NCBI RefSeq assembly: GCF_900115955.1
Contig: NZ_FOYL01000003.1
Location: 715,117-779,116 of the forward strand
Direction of reading: 5' to 3'
Origin: Lentzea waywayandensis
GTDB lineage: Bacteria; Actinomycetota; Actinomycetes; Mycobacteriales; Pseudonocardiaceae
DNA length: 64,000 bases
Made by a program: the position numbers and the translations under genes. Shown here one piece after another: positions 17,236 to 24,860 of the stretch. The stretch's first letter is position 1, and each line of letters begins with the position of its first letter. The notes under the pieces are model-generated. The model was not told the origin of the DNA, did no database searches, and worked only from the letters and a program-made list of their open reading frames with translations.

Positions 17236-17924
17236 ATCTCGACCTGCTCGCGCCACCGCTCCAGTCGTGCCCGGAACTCCTCCGGCTGCTCGACGGGCGG
17301 CAGGTGTCCCGCGTCCTCGATGCGTTCGCTGGTGGAGTGCCTGAGCGTCACGGCGAGCTTCGCGGCCACGTCGGGCGGCGTGAGCTTGTCGTGTTCGCCC
17401 ACGAGCACGAGCGACGGGACGTCCAGCGACTCCAGCACGTCCGTGGAGTCCGGCCGCTTCGCCATCGCGCGCTGCCACCACGCCACGTCCTCGGCCCGCT
17501 GCTCCAGGATCATGGTGCGCACAGAGGCCCGTGCTGTGTCCGAGGCGTTGGGGCCGAGCAGGTTCGGCAGCATCGCGTCCGCGAGCCAGTCGCCGACGCC
17601 CTCGCGTTCCACGCGGTCGGCCATCGCGTGCCGGTTCGCGGCCGCTTCCGGCGCGTCCGCGGTGTGCTTGGTGTCGACGAAGATCAGGCCCCGCACGCGT
17701 TCCGGTGCGCGCCTGAGCAACGCCATCGTGATGTAGCCGCCCATCGAGCAGCCGCCGAGCACGACGCTGTCCAGCTTCCGTTCGTCGAGCACGCCGAGCA
17801 CCTGCTCCGCGACGGTGTCGAGGTCGGGCTCGCCGTGGCCGCGCAACGACGGCGTCAGCGCGCCCGGCACGTCCCACATCCGCGCGTCGAGCGGAAAGGC
17901 GTGCAGCAGCACCAGATCGTCCAT
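17232..17924 (-). CDS. Alpha/beta-fold hydrolase
   Basis: A 230-residue alpha/beta hydrolase. VLLHAFPLDARMWD carries the oxyanion region, the nucleophile serine is in GGCSMGGYI (about residue 60), the acid in VGEHDKLTP and the histidine in DAGHLPPVEQP, giving a complete triad. Such small enzymes hydrolyse esters or C-C bonds; the substrate is not evident. The ATG overlaps the upstream acetyltransferase stop by four bases (ATGA), so both proteins are likely made from one transcript starting near 18480. Its stop lies inside the terminal repeat of the 167-bp palindrome. Confidence 0.9.
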   Translation of the reverse strand: MDDLVLLHAFPLDARMWDVPGALTPSLRGHGEPDLDTVAEQVLGVLDERKLDSVVLGGCSMGGYITMALLRRAPERVRGLIFVDTKHTADAPEAAANRHAMADRVEREGVGDWLADAMLPNLLGPNASDTARASVRTMILEQRAEDVAWWQRAMAKRPDSTDVLESLDVPSLVLVGEHDKLTPPDVAAKLAVTLRHSTSERIEDAGHLPPVEQPEEFRARLERWREQVEI

Positions 17925-18469
17925 CAGCTCTCCCACTCCGGCGCCAGCACCGACCACACCTCGAGGTCCTGACGAACCCCGTGGTGCAGGAAGTACGAGC
18001 GCAGCACGCCGTCCCTGCTCATGCCGAGCCGCCGCGCGACCGCGATGCTGGGCGCGTTCTCCGACGACACCAGCCACTCAACCCGATGCACGCCGCGCTC
18101 GCAGATCGCCCAGTCGATCAGGATCCTCGACGCCCGCGTGATCAGCCCCTTGCCCGTCGCGGCCGGCTCCAGCCAGCAGCCGACCTCGGCGCGCCCCTGC
18201 GGGATGTCCATCACGCGGAACAGCACGCCGCCGACCAGCTTGTCGTCCAGCCAGATCCCGAAGATCCGCCCGGTGTCGGCCGCCGCCTTGTCCGCGTAGT
18301 CCTGCAGGAGGTCCCGCGCGCTCTCCAGGTCCTTGGCCTTGTCCGCGAACCCGATGTGCTGCCCGATGAACTCCCGGCCGCGCTCCATGTGCGCGAAGAA
18401 CTCCTCGGCCTGCCACGGGTCCAACGGCCTGAGCTCGGCGCCGTCGACGCCCAGCGATTTCACGAACAT
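17924..18469 (-). CDS. GNAT acetyltransferase, RimJ/RimL type
   Basis: A 181-residue GNAT-fold acetyltransferase of the RimJ/RimL group: LRPLDPWQAEEFFAHMER at the N-terminus, AEVGCWLEPAATGKGLITRASRILIDW with the acetyl-CoA loop (about residues 103-122), and SENAPSIAVARRLGMSRDGVLRSYF near the end. Members acetylate ribosomal protein N-termini or small amines. First gene of a two-gene unit with the hydrolase. Divergent from the phosphatase gene, with only 24 bases between starts, which implies overlapping, probably leaderless promoters. Confidence 0.9.
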   Translation of the reverse strand: MFVKSLGVDGAELRPLDPWQAEEFFAHMERGREFIGQHIGFADKAKDLESARDLLQDYADKAAADTGRIFGIWLDDKLVGGVLFRVMDIPQGRAEVGCWLEPAATGKGLITRASRILIDWAICERGVHRVEWLVSSENAPSIAVARRLGMSRDGVLRSYFLHHGVRQDLEVWSVLAPEWES

Positions 18470-18493
18470 CCTGTTCCCCCAAGATGGTGTGTT

Positions 18494-19021
18494 GTGTCCA
18501 CGCGAATCGTATTGGTACGCCATGCGCAATCCGTCCTGCCGCGCCTCGGCGAGCCCGACGACGACCAACGGCCGCTGGCCCCTGCCGGGCTGGCCGCCGC
18601 GGAGGCGCTGGTCGAGCGACTCGCCGCGTACGCACCCGCCGCAGTGCTGTCGAGCCCGCTGTTGCGCGCCGTGCAGACCGTCAGGCCGGCCGCGGACGCG
18701 CTGGGGCTCGCGGTGACGACCTGGCCGTCGTTGCGGGAGTGGGAGTCGGGGTTGTTGCCGAGCGCGGACTGGGAGACGCGGTACGCCTACAGCTGGGCTC
18801 ATCCCGGCTTCGCCCACGGGGAGGGGGAGAGCCTCGACGCGCTGACCGTGCGGGCGGGGAAAGCGTTGGCGCGCATGGGTGAGGAGTATCCGGACGCGAC
18901 TGTGCTCGTCGGGTCGCACGGGACGTTCCTGACGCGCGCGCTGATCGCGGCGGGGCAGCGCGCGGACTGGGAGTTCTGCCGCGCGATGCCGATGCCGGCG
19001 ATCTACGAAGTCATGGGCTGA
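18494..19021 (+). CDS. Histidine phosphatase family protein (phosphoglycerate-mutase fold)
   Basis: A 175-residue histidine phosphatase. The RHG-type motif is VLVRHAQSV (phospho-histidine near residue 9; the glycine is replaced by alanine, which is tolerated in the family), with LLRAVQT (Arg), WESGLLPS and GSHGTFL carrying the second histidine. It should be a phosphatase with an unknown small substrate. GTG start at 18494. Followed by a strong hairpin at 19068 and tandem repeats. Confidence 0.88.
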   Translation: MSTRIVLVRHAQSVLPRLGEPDDDQRPLAPAGLAAAEALVERLAAYAPAAVLSSPLLRAVQTVRPAADALGLAVTTWPSLREWESGLLPSADWETRYAYSWAHPGFAHGEGESLDALTVRAGKALARMGEEYPDATVLVGSHGTFLTRALIAAGQRADWEFCRAMPMPAIYEVMG

Positions 19022-19067
19022 CCTGCGCGGACGCGAAATTGTCGGTGCCGGCTGGGATAATTGAAAT

Positions 19068-19096
19068 CAGGGGTCCCCCTGGGCGGGGGACCCCTG
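19068..19096 (+). terminator. Hairpin terminator after phosphatase gene
   Basis: A perfect 12-bp stem (CAGGGGTCCCCC at 19068-19079 with its complement at 19085-19096) and a 5-base loop, 47 bases after the stop at 19021. A typical actinobacterial terminator without a U-tract. Confidence 0.75.
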
Positions 19097-19097
19097 C

Positions 19098-19250
19098 GTG
19101 AGCTTGCGGTGCGCGCTCGCGAGGTGGGCTCGCGGTGCGGGCTCGCGAGGTGAGCTTGCGGTGCGCGCTTGCGAGGTGAGCTTGCGGCGCGGGCTTGCGG
19201 TGCACGCTTGCGAGGTGAGCTTGCGGCGCGGGCTCGCGAGGTGGGATTGC
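19098..19250 (+). repeat. 26-bp imperfect tandem repeats
   Basis: Five and a half units of 26 bases begin at 19098, 19124, 19150, 19176 and 19215. The first unit starts GTGAGCTTGCGGTGC; the fourth unit carries an internal 13-base expansion, and the last copy is truncated. The units alternate between AGCTTGCG and GGCTCGCG variants. They lie directly between a terminator and the stop of the convergent DivIVA-like gene. There are no spacers, so it is not a CRISPR array. Confidence 0.75.
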
Positions 19251-19254
19251 TGCG

Positions 19255-20643
19255 TCAGGACTTCTTGGCCGTCTGCGGGCGCGCGAGCTTGGCCGTGGGG
19301 CCGTCGACCTGAGGTGACTGAGCCTGCGACGCCTGAGCTGGGGCCTGGGATGCCTGAGCTTGCGATGCTTGGCCCTGGGATGCCTGGCCCTGAGGAGACT
19401 GGCCCTGCGATCCCTGCGCCGGCTTGTTCTGCGCCGAGGGCGCGGCCTGCGGAGCCGGTGCCTGGGCGGGCTTGTTCGGCGCGGCAGGAGCGGCTTGAGC
19501 CCCCTGGGCCTGGGCGGGAGCCTGCGGCGCGGCGGGCCTCGCCGGACCGGGCTGCGGAGCCTGGGCGGGCTGGGCCGGCACCGGAGCGCCGCCCTGTCCC
19601 TGAGCCGGAGCTTGGGCCGGAGCCTGGGCGGGAGCCGCGGGCTTCTCCTCGTCCACCGGGTCGAGCAGCGGCACGACCTCCTGGAGCGCCGTCCGCACGT
19701 TGTGGAGCTGGTGCGAGAGGCGGTTGCGGAGGTTGCGGAGCTGGTCGACGCGCTGCGTGGCGGCGGTGGTGCGGCGGTTGGCTTCCTCGGTGGCCTCGCG
19801 GACGCGGCGGTTCGACTCGTCGGTCGCTTCCTGGATGCGCGCGGTGGCCTCGGTGATCGAGTCGTGGCGGCGGCGGTTCGCCTCTTCGGTGGCCTCGCGG
19901 ACTCGGCGTTCGGCGTCGGCCTTCGAGGTGGTCTGCTCGGTCGCGATCGCGGCGCGGACTCGGGCGGCCTCCTCGGCGGCTTCGCGCAGGCGCCGGTCTG
20001 CCTCGCCCTTGGAGTTTGCCTCCTGGGAGGCCAACGTTGCCATCGCCTCGGAGCGGCGGGCGGCCATCGCGATCTCGAAGTCCTCTTCGACGGTCACGCG
20101 GCGCTGCTCGGACTCGTCGGCGATCTTGCGGGCGGCGGACTCCGCCTCGGAGACGATCTTCTCCGCCTCGTTGCGCGCGGTCTCGAGAACGCTCTTGTGC
20201 TCGGACTCCATGGCGGCACGGCGCTCGTCGAGTTCGGCGATGAGCTTCTCGTAGCGCTGGCGCAGCACACCCGCGTCGGCCTCGGCCTTGGCGCGGATGT
20301 GCCCGCCCTCCGCTTCGGCACGGGCCTTGATCTCGTTGGCCTCGTCCTGGGCCAGCCGCAGCATGCGCTGGAGGCGCTCGGAGAGCCCCTCCAGCGTCGT
20401 CGGCGGCAGCGACAGGCGCTCCACCTGGTTGCGCATCTCGGTGATCTCCGAGCGTGCGGCTTCCAGCTGGCGCGCCAGATCTGACGTCTGGGAGACGGCG
20501 GCATCGCGGTCCGCGGCGAGCAGCCGCAGATCCGAGTCGAGGCGTTCGAGATGATCCTCGACCTGAGCGCGGTCGTAACCGCGCTTGACGATGTCGAAGC
20601 CGGATCCCAGTGGGACGAGGTCACGGTCGTCGGCGAGGCCCAT
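19255..20643 (-). CDS. DivIVA/Wag31-like coiled-coil protein with Ala/Gln/Pro-rich tail
   Basis: About 462 residues. The N-terminus (VPLGSGFDIVKRGYDRAQVEDHLERLDSDL) is a DivIVA-type dimerisation motif. Residues 40-330 form one long coiled coil rich in Glu/Arg/Ala, with repeats of the form REATEEANRR. The last 130 residues are low-complexity AQAPAQ/SQGQ sequence. Proteins of this design form polar or septal scaffolds in actinomycetes (Wag31, Scy, FilP); this may be such a cytoskeletal scaffold or a DivIVA-domain accessory. ATG at 20643 is chosen; a GTG three codons upstream is possible. The palindrome TACCCGttCGGGTA lies just upstream. Confidence 0.82.
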   Translation of the reverse strand: MGLADDRDLVPLGSGFDIVKRGYDRAQVEDHLERLDSDLRLLAADRDAAVSQTSDLARQLEAARSEITEMRNQVERLSLPPTTLEGLSERLQRMLRLAQDEANEIKARAEAEGGHIRAKAEADAGVLRQRYEKLIAELDERRAAMESEHKSVLETARNEAEKIVSEAESAARKIADESEQRRVTVEEDFEIAMAARRSEAMATLASQEANSKGEADRRLREAAEEAARVRAAIATEQTTSKADAERRVREATEEANRRRHDSITEATARIQEATDESNRRVREATEEANRRTTAATQRVDQLRNLRNRLSHQLHNVRTALQEVVPLLDPVDEEKPAAPAQAPAQAPAQGQGGAPVPAQPAQAPQPGPARPAAPQAPAQAQGAQAAPAAPNKPAQAPAPQAAPSAQNKPAQGSQGQSPQGQASQGQASQAQASQAPAQASQAQSPQVDGPTAKLARPQTAKKS

Positions 20644-20654
20644 GCCCCTCACGC

Positions 20655-20668
20655 TACCCGTTCGGGTA
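20655..20668. promoter_or_regulatory. Short palindrome before DivIVA-like gene
   Basis: TACCCGttCGGGTA is a perfect 6-bp inverted repeat with a 2-base centre, 12 bases upstream of the DivIVA-like start and 12 bases after the ccr stop. It may be an operator; it is too short for a strong terminator. Confidence 0.35.
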
Positions 20669-20679
20669 ACCCCAGAAGG

Positions 20680-21993
20680 TCACACACCCCGGAATCGATT
20701 GATAGCCGTGAGGTGTTGTGCGCGTAGTTCGTGATCCAGCACACCAAGACCTTCTTCGGGCGCAAGGCAGAGCACGCCGACCTTGCCCTGGTGTGCGTTG
20801 CGGTGCACGTCGTGTGCTGCCTGGCCCGTTTCGTCCATTGAGTACACCTTGGACACTGTCGGGTGGATCTTTCCCTTGGCGACCAACCGGTTCGCCTCCC
20901 AGGCCTCGCGGTAGTTCGCGAAGTGCGAGGAGATGATGCTCTTGAGGTTCATCCAGAGGTACCGGTTGTCGTACTGGTGCATGTAGCCGGACGTCGACGC
21001 GCACGTGACGATCTTGCCGCCCTTGCGCGCCACGAACACCGACGCGCCGAACGTCTCCCGGCCGGGGTGCTCGAACACGATGTCCGGGTCCTCGCCACCG
21101 GTGAGCTCGCGGATGCGCGCGCCGAACCGCTTCCACTCGCGCGGGTCCTGCTCGTGCTCGTTCTTCCAGAACTTGTAGCCCTCCGCCGAGCGATCGATGA
21201 TCAGTTCGGCACCCATGGAACGAACGATCTCCGCCTTCTCCGGCGAGGAGACGACGCAAATCGGCGTGGCGCCACCGTTCAACGCGAACTGCGTGGCGTA
21301 CGAACCCAGACCGCCGGACGCACCCCAGATCAGGACCGTGTCGCCCTGCTTCATGTTGCCGCCGTTGGTCGACACCAGCTGGCGGTACGCGGTGGAGTTC
21401 ACCAGGCCCGGCGACGCGGCCTCTTCCCACGTGAGGTGCTTGGGCATCGGCATCAGCTGGTTCGACTTCACCAGCGCCAGGTCGGCGAGTCCACCGAAGT
21501 TCGTCTCGAAGCCCCAGATCCGCTGCTGCGGGTCGAGCATCGTGTCGTTGTGCCCGTCCGGCGCTTCCAGCGGCACGTCCAGACAGTGCGCCACGACGCG
21601 GTCGCCCGGCTTCCACGCGGTGACGCCGGGGCCGACCCGCACGACGACGCCGGCCAGGTCCGATCCCACGACGTGGTACGGCAGGTCGTGGCGGCCGCCC
21701 AGCTTCTTCAGGAAGCCGAACGTGGACACCGGCTCGAAGATCGAGGTCCACACGGTGTTGTAGTTGATCGCGGAGGCCATGACGGCGACCAGCGCCTCGC
21801 CCGGCCCGAGTTCGGGCGTGGCGACCTCGTCGACGTGCAGCGACTTGCGAGGGTCCTTGTCCCTCGTCTCGAGGCCCGAGAACATGTCGGCCTCGTCCGC
21901 GTGCACGGTCACGCCCCGATAGCTCTCCGGAACGTCCAACGAACCGATGGCGTCCAGCTCGTCGGCCAGGATCGCGTCAAGGATCTTCTGCAC
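20680..21993 (-). CDS. ccr: Crotonyl-CoA carboxylase/reductase
   Basis: A 437-residue medium-chain dehydrogenase matching crotonyl-CoA carboxylase/reductase, which reduces crotonyl-CoA with NADPH while fixing CO2 to give (2S)-ethylmalonyl-CoA, the key step of the ethylmalonyl-CoA pathway and a source of extender units for polyketides. Diagnostic stretches are ASAINYNTVWTSIFEPVSTF, NTAYR-type STAYRQL after LVN, the NADPH loop WGASGGLGSYA, and TCASTSGYMHQYDNRYLWM. An 18-bp palindrome precedes it at 22038. In many actinomycetes ccr is next to ethylmalonyl-CoA mutase; here it is alone, but thiolase, epimerase and MeaB lie within 3 kb. Confidence 0.95.
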   Translation of the reverse strand: MQKILDAILADELDAIGSLDVPESYRGVTVHADEADMFSGLETRDKDPRKSLHVDEVATPELGPGEALVAVMASAINYNTVWTSIFEPVSTFGFLKKLGGRHDLPYHVVGSDLAGVVVRVGPGVTAWKPGDRVVAHCLDVPLEAPDGHNDTMLDPQQRIWGFETNFGGLADLALVKSNQLMPMPKHLTWEEAASPGLVNSTAYRQLVSTNGGNMKQGDTVLIWGASGGLGSYATQFALNGGATPICVVSSPEKAEIVRSMGAELIIDRSAEGYKFWKNEHEQDPREWKRFGARIRELTGGEDPDIVFEHPGRETFGASVFVARKGGKIVTCASTSGYMHQYDNRYLWMNLKSIISSHFANYREAWEANRLVAKGKIHPTVSKVYSMDETGQAAHDVHRNAHQGKVGVLCLAPEEGLGVLDHELRAQHLTAINRFRGV

Positions 21994-22037
21994 GGCGGCA
22001 TTCCTTCCCTAGTGAGGGATAGTCGCAGGTTGCCGGA

Positions 22038-22055
22038 GGTTACTCAGCAGTAACC
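22038..22055. promoter_or_regulatory. Perfect 18-bp palindrome upstream of ccr
   Basis: GGTTACTcagcAGTAACC has perfect 7-bp arms and a 4-base spacer, 45 bases upstream of the ccr start. It is the best copy of a motif seen also at 7008, 12771 and 23601, always before genes for aldehyde or short-chain acyl-CoA metabolism. It is probably bound by a TetR-type regulator. Confidence 0.6.
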
Positions 22056-22157
22056 GATTCAGATGCACGCCTGTGAGGGATTCCACTCAGAAGTGTTGAC
22101 CGGGCGGCCAACCAAAGAGGATTATCGAAGGTGTCCGAGAAGGAGGAGGTGGTGGAG

Positions 22158-22517
22158 ATGACCAAGGCGTGGACCAGGTGGCAGGACTGGACCGAGGTGG
22201 CGATCGGTGTTCTGGTGCTGCTGTCTCCGCTCGTCGTGGACACCTCGAACGCGGCCATGTGGACGATGATCGTGCTCGGCGCGCTCATCGCGATCGACGG
22301 ACTCGTCGACCTCGCCATGCCCGCGATGATCTACGGGGAGTACGTGCAGATGGTGCTCGGAGCACTGCTGTTCATCTCTCCGTGGGTGATGAGCTACAGC
22401 GACCTGATGGCGGCCTCGTGGGTCTCCTGGGTCGGTGGCGTGCTCACCATTGCCGCGGGAGCGCTGGCGATGCCCTCCGCGAACGCGGCACACTCGGCTG
22501 CGGCGCAACCGCACTGA
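22158..22517 (+). CDS. SPW repeat membrane protein
   Basis: A 119-residue membrane protein with four hydrophobic segments and two SPW-type repeats (LLSPLVVDTSN about residues 22-32 and FISPWVMSYSD about 75-85), the signature of SPW repeat proteins, whose function is unknown. The ATG at 22158 follows a perfect AGGAGG at 22144-22149 with 8-base spacing; an in-frame GTG at 22131 would give nine more residues but lacks such a site. It is divergent from ccr and is followed by a palindrome and a TetR gene. Confidence 0.85.
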   Translation: MTKAWTRWQDWTEVAIGVLVLLSPLVVDTSNAAMWTMIVLGALIAIDGLVDLAMPAMIYGEYVQMVLGALLFISPWVMSYSDLMAASWVSWVGGVLTIAAGALAMPSANAAHSAAAQPH

Positions 22518-22531
22518 TCAGTCAGGAAACC

Positions 22532-22561
22532 TGTGGGCCCAGGAACGTTCTTGGGCCCACA
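22532..22561. promoter_or_regulatory. 30-bp loopless palindrome before TetR gene
   Basis: Outer arms TGTGGGCCCA (22532-22541) and TGGGCCCACA (22552-22561) flank GAACGTTC; only one base pair of 15 is mismatched. It lies between the SPW stop (22517) and the TetR start (22578). It can act as an autoregulatory operator or as a terminator for the SPW gene; the absence of a loop favours an operator. Confidence 0.55.
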
Positions 22562-22577
22562 CACCCATGGAGGACGC

Positions 22578-23135
22578 GTGGAGGATTCGGCCAAGGAGCG
22601 CATCCTGGCCGCGGCCGAGGAGCTGTTCGCCGACGGAGGCTTCGACGCCACCCCGACCTCGCGGATCGCCGAACGCGCCGGCGTGCCCAAAGGCCTGGTG
22701 CACTACTACTTCAACCGCAAGAAGGATCTGCTCGCCGCGCTCGTCGCGCGGTTGCCGGACAGCACGGTCGACCACCGCCGCGTCGTCGTGGCGGGGGACA
22801 TCGCGGAGTCGCTCAGGCGCCTGGTCGCCGCACTCGACGCACGCCTGAACGCCTCGCCGCTGCTGTCACACCTGTTGTGGCGTGAAGCGGATACGCATTC
22901 GGCTGTGCGCGACGCGATGCAGGCGCGCTACGAGAACGTCGCGGCGCAGATCAAGCAGGTCATCCTGGCCGCGGGCGGCGCGGCGGTCGCGATCAAGGAC
23001 GTCGAGGCGGCCGCGGCGCTCCTCGCGCTGGCCGTCAGCTACCGGCATTCGGTGGCGAGGCACAGCGACGAGGAGGACCCGATCGACCGCGAACTGAGCT
23101 TCGTGGCTAACGCGCTGGCTCGACCAGCTCGATGA
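22578..23135 (+). CDS. TetR family transcriptional regulator
   Basis: A 185-residue TetR-family regulator. The N-terminal helix-turn-helix is ERILAAAEELFADGGFDATPTSRIAERAGVPKGLVHYYFNRKKDLL; the C-terminal ligand domain is ordinary. GTG at 22578 is chosen because upstream codons run through the palindrome. Located among ccr, epimerase and thiolase genes, so it may respond to an acyl-CoA. It is a candidate for binding either the local 30-bp palindrome or the TTACy-N4-rGTA sites; the sequence alone does not decide. Its 3' end overlaps the convergent epimerase gene by 29 bases. Confidence 0.9.
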   Translation: MEDSAKERILAAAEELFADGGFDATPTSRIAERAGVPKGLVHYYFNRKKDLLAALVARLPDSTVDHRRVVVAGDIAESLRRLVAALDARLNASPLLSHLLWREADTHSAVRDAMQARYENVAAQIKQVILAAGGAAVAIKDVEAAAALLALAVSYRHSVARHSDEEDPIDRELSFVANALARPAR

Positions 23136-23544
23136 GCACGCCGCCGGCGTCCTTGGGGTGCACGAAGTTGACCCGGCTGTTCGACGTGCCGCGTCGCGCC
23201 TCCTCGTAGAGCAGGCGCAGGCCCTTCGCCCGCAGAGCGTCGGCCGCGACGTCCACATCGGACACCCGGTAGGCGAGCTGCTGGAGGCCGGGCCCCGAGC
23301 GGCCGATGAACTTGGCGATCGTCGAGTCCTCGTTCAGCGGCGCCAGCAGCTGGATCGCGGTGCCGTCGTGGTCGCCGGGCGCGTGCAGCATCGCCTCGCG
23401 CACGCCCTGCTCCTCGTTGACCTCTTCGTGCGCCACTTCGAGGCCGAAGTTGTCGCGGTAGAACGCGATGGCCACGTCGAGATCGGGCACCGCGATGCCC
23501 ACATGGTCGATCGCGGTCACGAATCGAGCGAGTTCTGCGTTCAT
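23107..23544 (-). CDS. mce: Methylmalonyl-CoA epimerase
   Basis: A 145-residue vicinal-oxygen-chelate protein matching methylmalonyl-CoA epimerase, which interconverts (2R)- and (2S)-methylmalonyl-CoA (and ethylmalonyl-CoA). The first metal histidine is in AIDHVGIAVPDLD, with further ligands in TAIQLLAPL, LQQLAYRV and the terminal glutamate in GVLIELVEP; NFVHPKDAGG is a typical family segment. The ATG at 23544 gives the usual N-terminus. Divergent from thiolase, sharing a 125-bp intergenic region that holds a TTACy-N4-rGTA site. Convergent with the TetR gene, overlapping by 29 bases. Confidence 0.93.
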   Translation of the reverse strand: MNAELARFVTAIDHVGIAVPDLDVAIAFYRDNFGLEVAHEEVNEEQGVREAMLHAPGDHDGTAIQLLAPLNEDSTIAKFIGRSGPGLQQLAYRVSDVDVAADALRAKGLRLLYEEARRGTSNSRVNFVHPKDAGGVLIELVEPAR

Positions 23545-23600
23545 AGCGGGCAAGGGTATCTACGTGATCGGTGCAGGTGCTCCTGTGCGGGGTCTCACAC

Positions 23601-23618
23601 GATTACCGCCCAGTAGCC
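23601..23618. promoter_or_regulatory. TTACy-N4-rGTA palindrome between epimerase and thiolase
   Basis: GATTACCgcccAGTAGCC matches the ccr palindrome at 11 of 14 arm positions with the same spacer. It sits 57 bases from the epimerase start and 52 from the thiolase start, so one site could control both directions. Confidence 0.5.
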
Positions 23619-23669
23619 CCAGGTATGGTGCCTAGTTAACGACCGTTCGCTCTTCCAATGGAGGCAGTT

Positions 23670-24860
23670 GTGTCCGGTTCCGTGATCGTCGCCGGGGCGC
23701 GTACCCCGATGGGCCGACTGCTGGGATCGCTCAAGGACTTCTCGGGCGCCCAGCTGGGTGGCGTCGCGATCAAGGCGGCACTGGAACGCGCGGGCGTGGC
23801 CCCCGAGCAGGTGCAGTACGTGATCATGGGTCAGGTGCTCACCGCCGGCGCGGGCCAGATTCCCGCCCGCCAGGCCGCGGTCGCCGCAGGCATCCCGATG
23901 AGCGTGCCCGCGCTGACCATCAACAAGGTGTGCCTGTCCGGCATCGACGCGATCGCGCTGGCCGACCAGCTGATCCGCGCCGGCGAGTTCGACGTCGTCG
24001 TGGCCGGTGGCCAGGAGTCGATGACGCAGGCGCCGCACCTGCTGCCGAAGTCGCGCGGCGGGTTCAAGTACGGCGACGTGACGATGGTCGACCACATGGC
24101 GCACGACGGCCTGTTCTGCGCGTTCGACCAGGTCGCGATGGGCGTCTCGACCGAGAAGTACAACGGCCGCTACGGCGTCACGCGCGAGGAGCAGGACGCG
24201 TTCTCCGCGCGGTCGCACCAGCTCGCCGCGAAGGCCGCCGGGAACGGTGTCTTCGAGGCCGAGATCGCGCCGGTCGCGATCCCGCAGCGCAAGGGCGACC
24301 CGGTCCTGTTCAGCACGGACGAGGGCGTGCGCGCCGACACGACCGCCGACTCGCTCGGCAAGCTGCGCCCGGCGTTCGCGCCGGACGGCACGATCACCGC
24401 GGGTTCGGCGTCGCAGATCTCCGACGGCGCGGCCGCCGTGGTCGTGATGAGCAAGGCGAAGGCCGAGGAACTGGGCCTCGAGTGGATCGCGGAGATCGGC
24501 GCGCACGGCGTCGTCGCGGGTCCGGACGCCTCGCTGCACGAGCAGCCGTCCAACGCCATCAAGGCCGCGTGCGCCAAGGAGGGCATCGACCCCTCCGACC
24601 TCGACCTGATCGAGATCAACGAGGCGTTCGCGGCGGTCGGCATCGTGTCCTCCCGTCAGCTCGGAATCTCCGAGGACAAGGTCAACGTCAACGGCGGCGC
24701 CATCGCGCTGGGCCACCCGATCGGCATGTCCGGCGCCCGCATCGCCCTGCACCTCGCTCTGGAGCTGCAGCGCCGGGGCGGCGGCGTGGGTGCGGCGGCG
24801 CTGTGCGGTGGTGGTGGTCAGGGCGACGCTCTGATCATCCGCGTGCCCTCCAAGGCCTAG
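23670..24860 (+). CDS. Acetyl-CoA acetyltransferase (thiolase)
   Basis: A 396-residue thiolase of normal length. It condenses two acetyl-CoA to acetoacetyl-CoA or the reverse. The acylated cysteine is in TINKVCLSG (about residue 86), the catalytic histidine in [16 protein letters not shown] and the second cysteine in [12 protein letters not shown]. The GTG at 23670 is preceded by TGGAGG at 23659-23664 with 5-base spacing; an ATG at 23658 is possible but would hide that site. It feeds the 3-hydroxybutyryl-CoA dehydrogenase and Ccr. The meaB gene starts on the last base of its stop codon. Confidence 0.94.
   Translation: MSGSVIVAGARTPMGRLLGSLKDFSGAQLGGVAIKAALERAGVAPEQVQYVIMGQVLTAGAGQIPARQAAVAAGIPMSVPALTINKVCLSGIDAIALADQLIRAGEFDVVVAGGQESMTQAPHLLPKSRGGFKYGDVTMVDHMAHDGLFCAFDQVAMGVSTEKYNGRYGVTREEQDAFSARSHQLAAKAAGNGVFEAEIAPVAIPQRKGDPVLFSTDEGVRADTTADSLGKLRPAFAPDGTITAGSASQISDGAAAVVVMSKAKAEELGLEWIAEIGAHGVVAGPDASLHEQPSNAIKAACAKEGIDPSDLDLIEINEAFAAVGIVSSRQLGISEDKVNVNGGAIALGHPIGMSGARIALHLALELQRRGGGVGAAALCGGGGQGDALIIRVPSKA

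Noticed and set aside
19098-19250. Repeat array considered as a CRISPR locus
   Set aside because: The 26-bp units are directly adjacent with no unique spacers, and no cas gene is present.
20016-20050. GCCAACGTTGCC-like sequence inside the DivIVA-like gene, similar to the LacI operator
   Set aside because: Two mismatches to the operator, deep in an unrelated coding region and not near a sugar gene; most likely chance.
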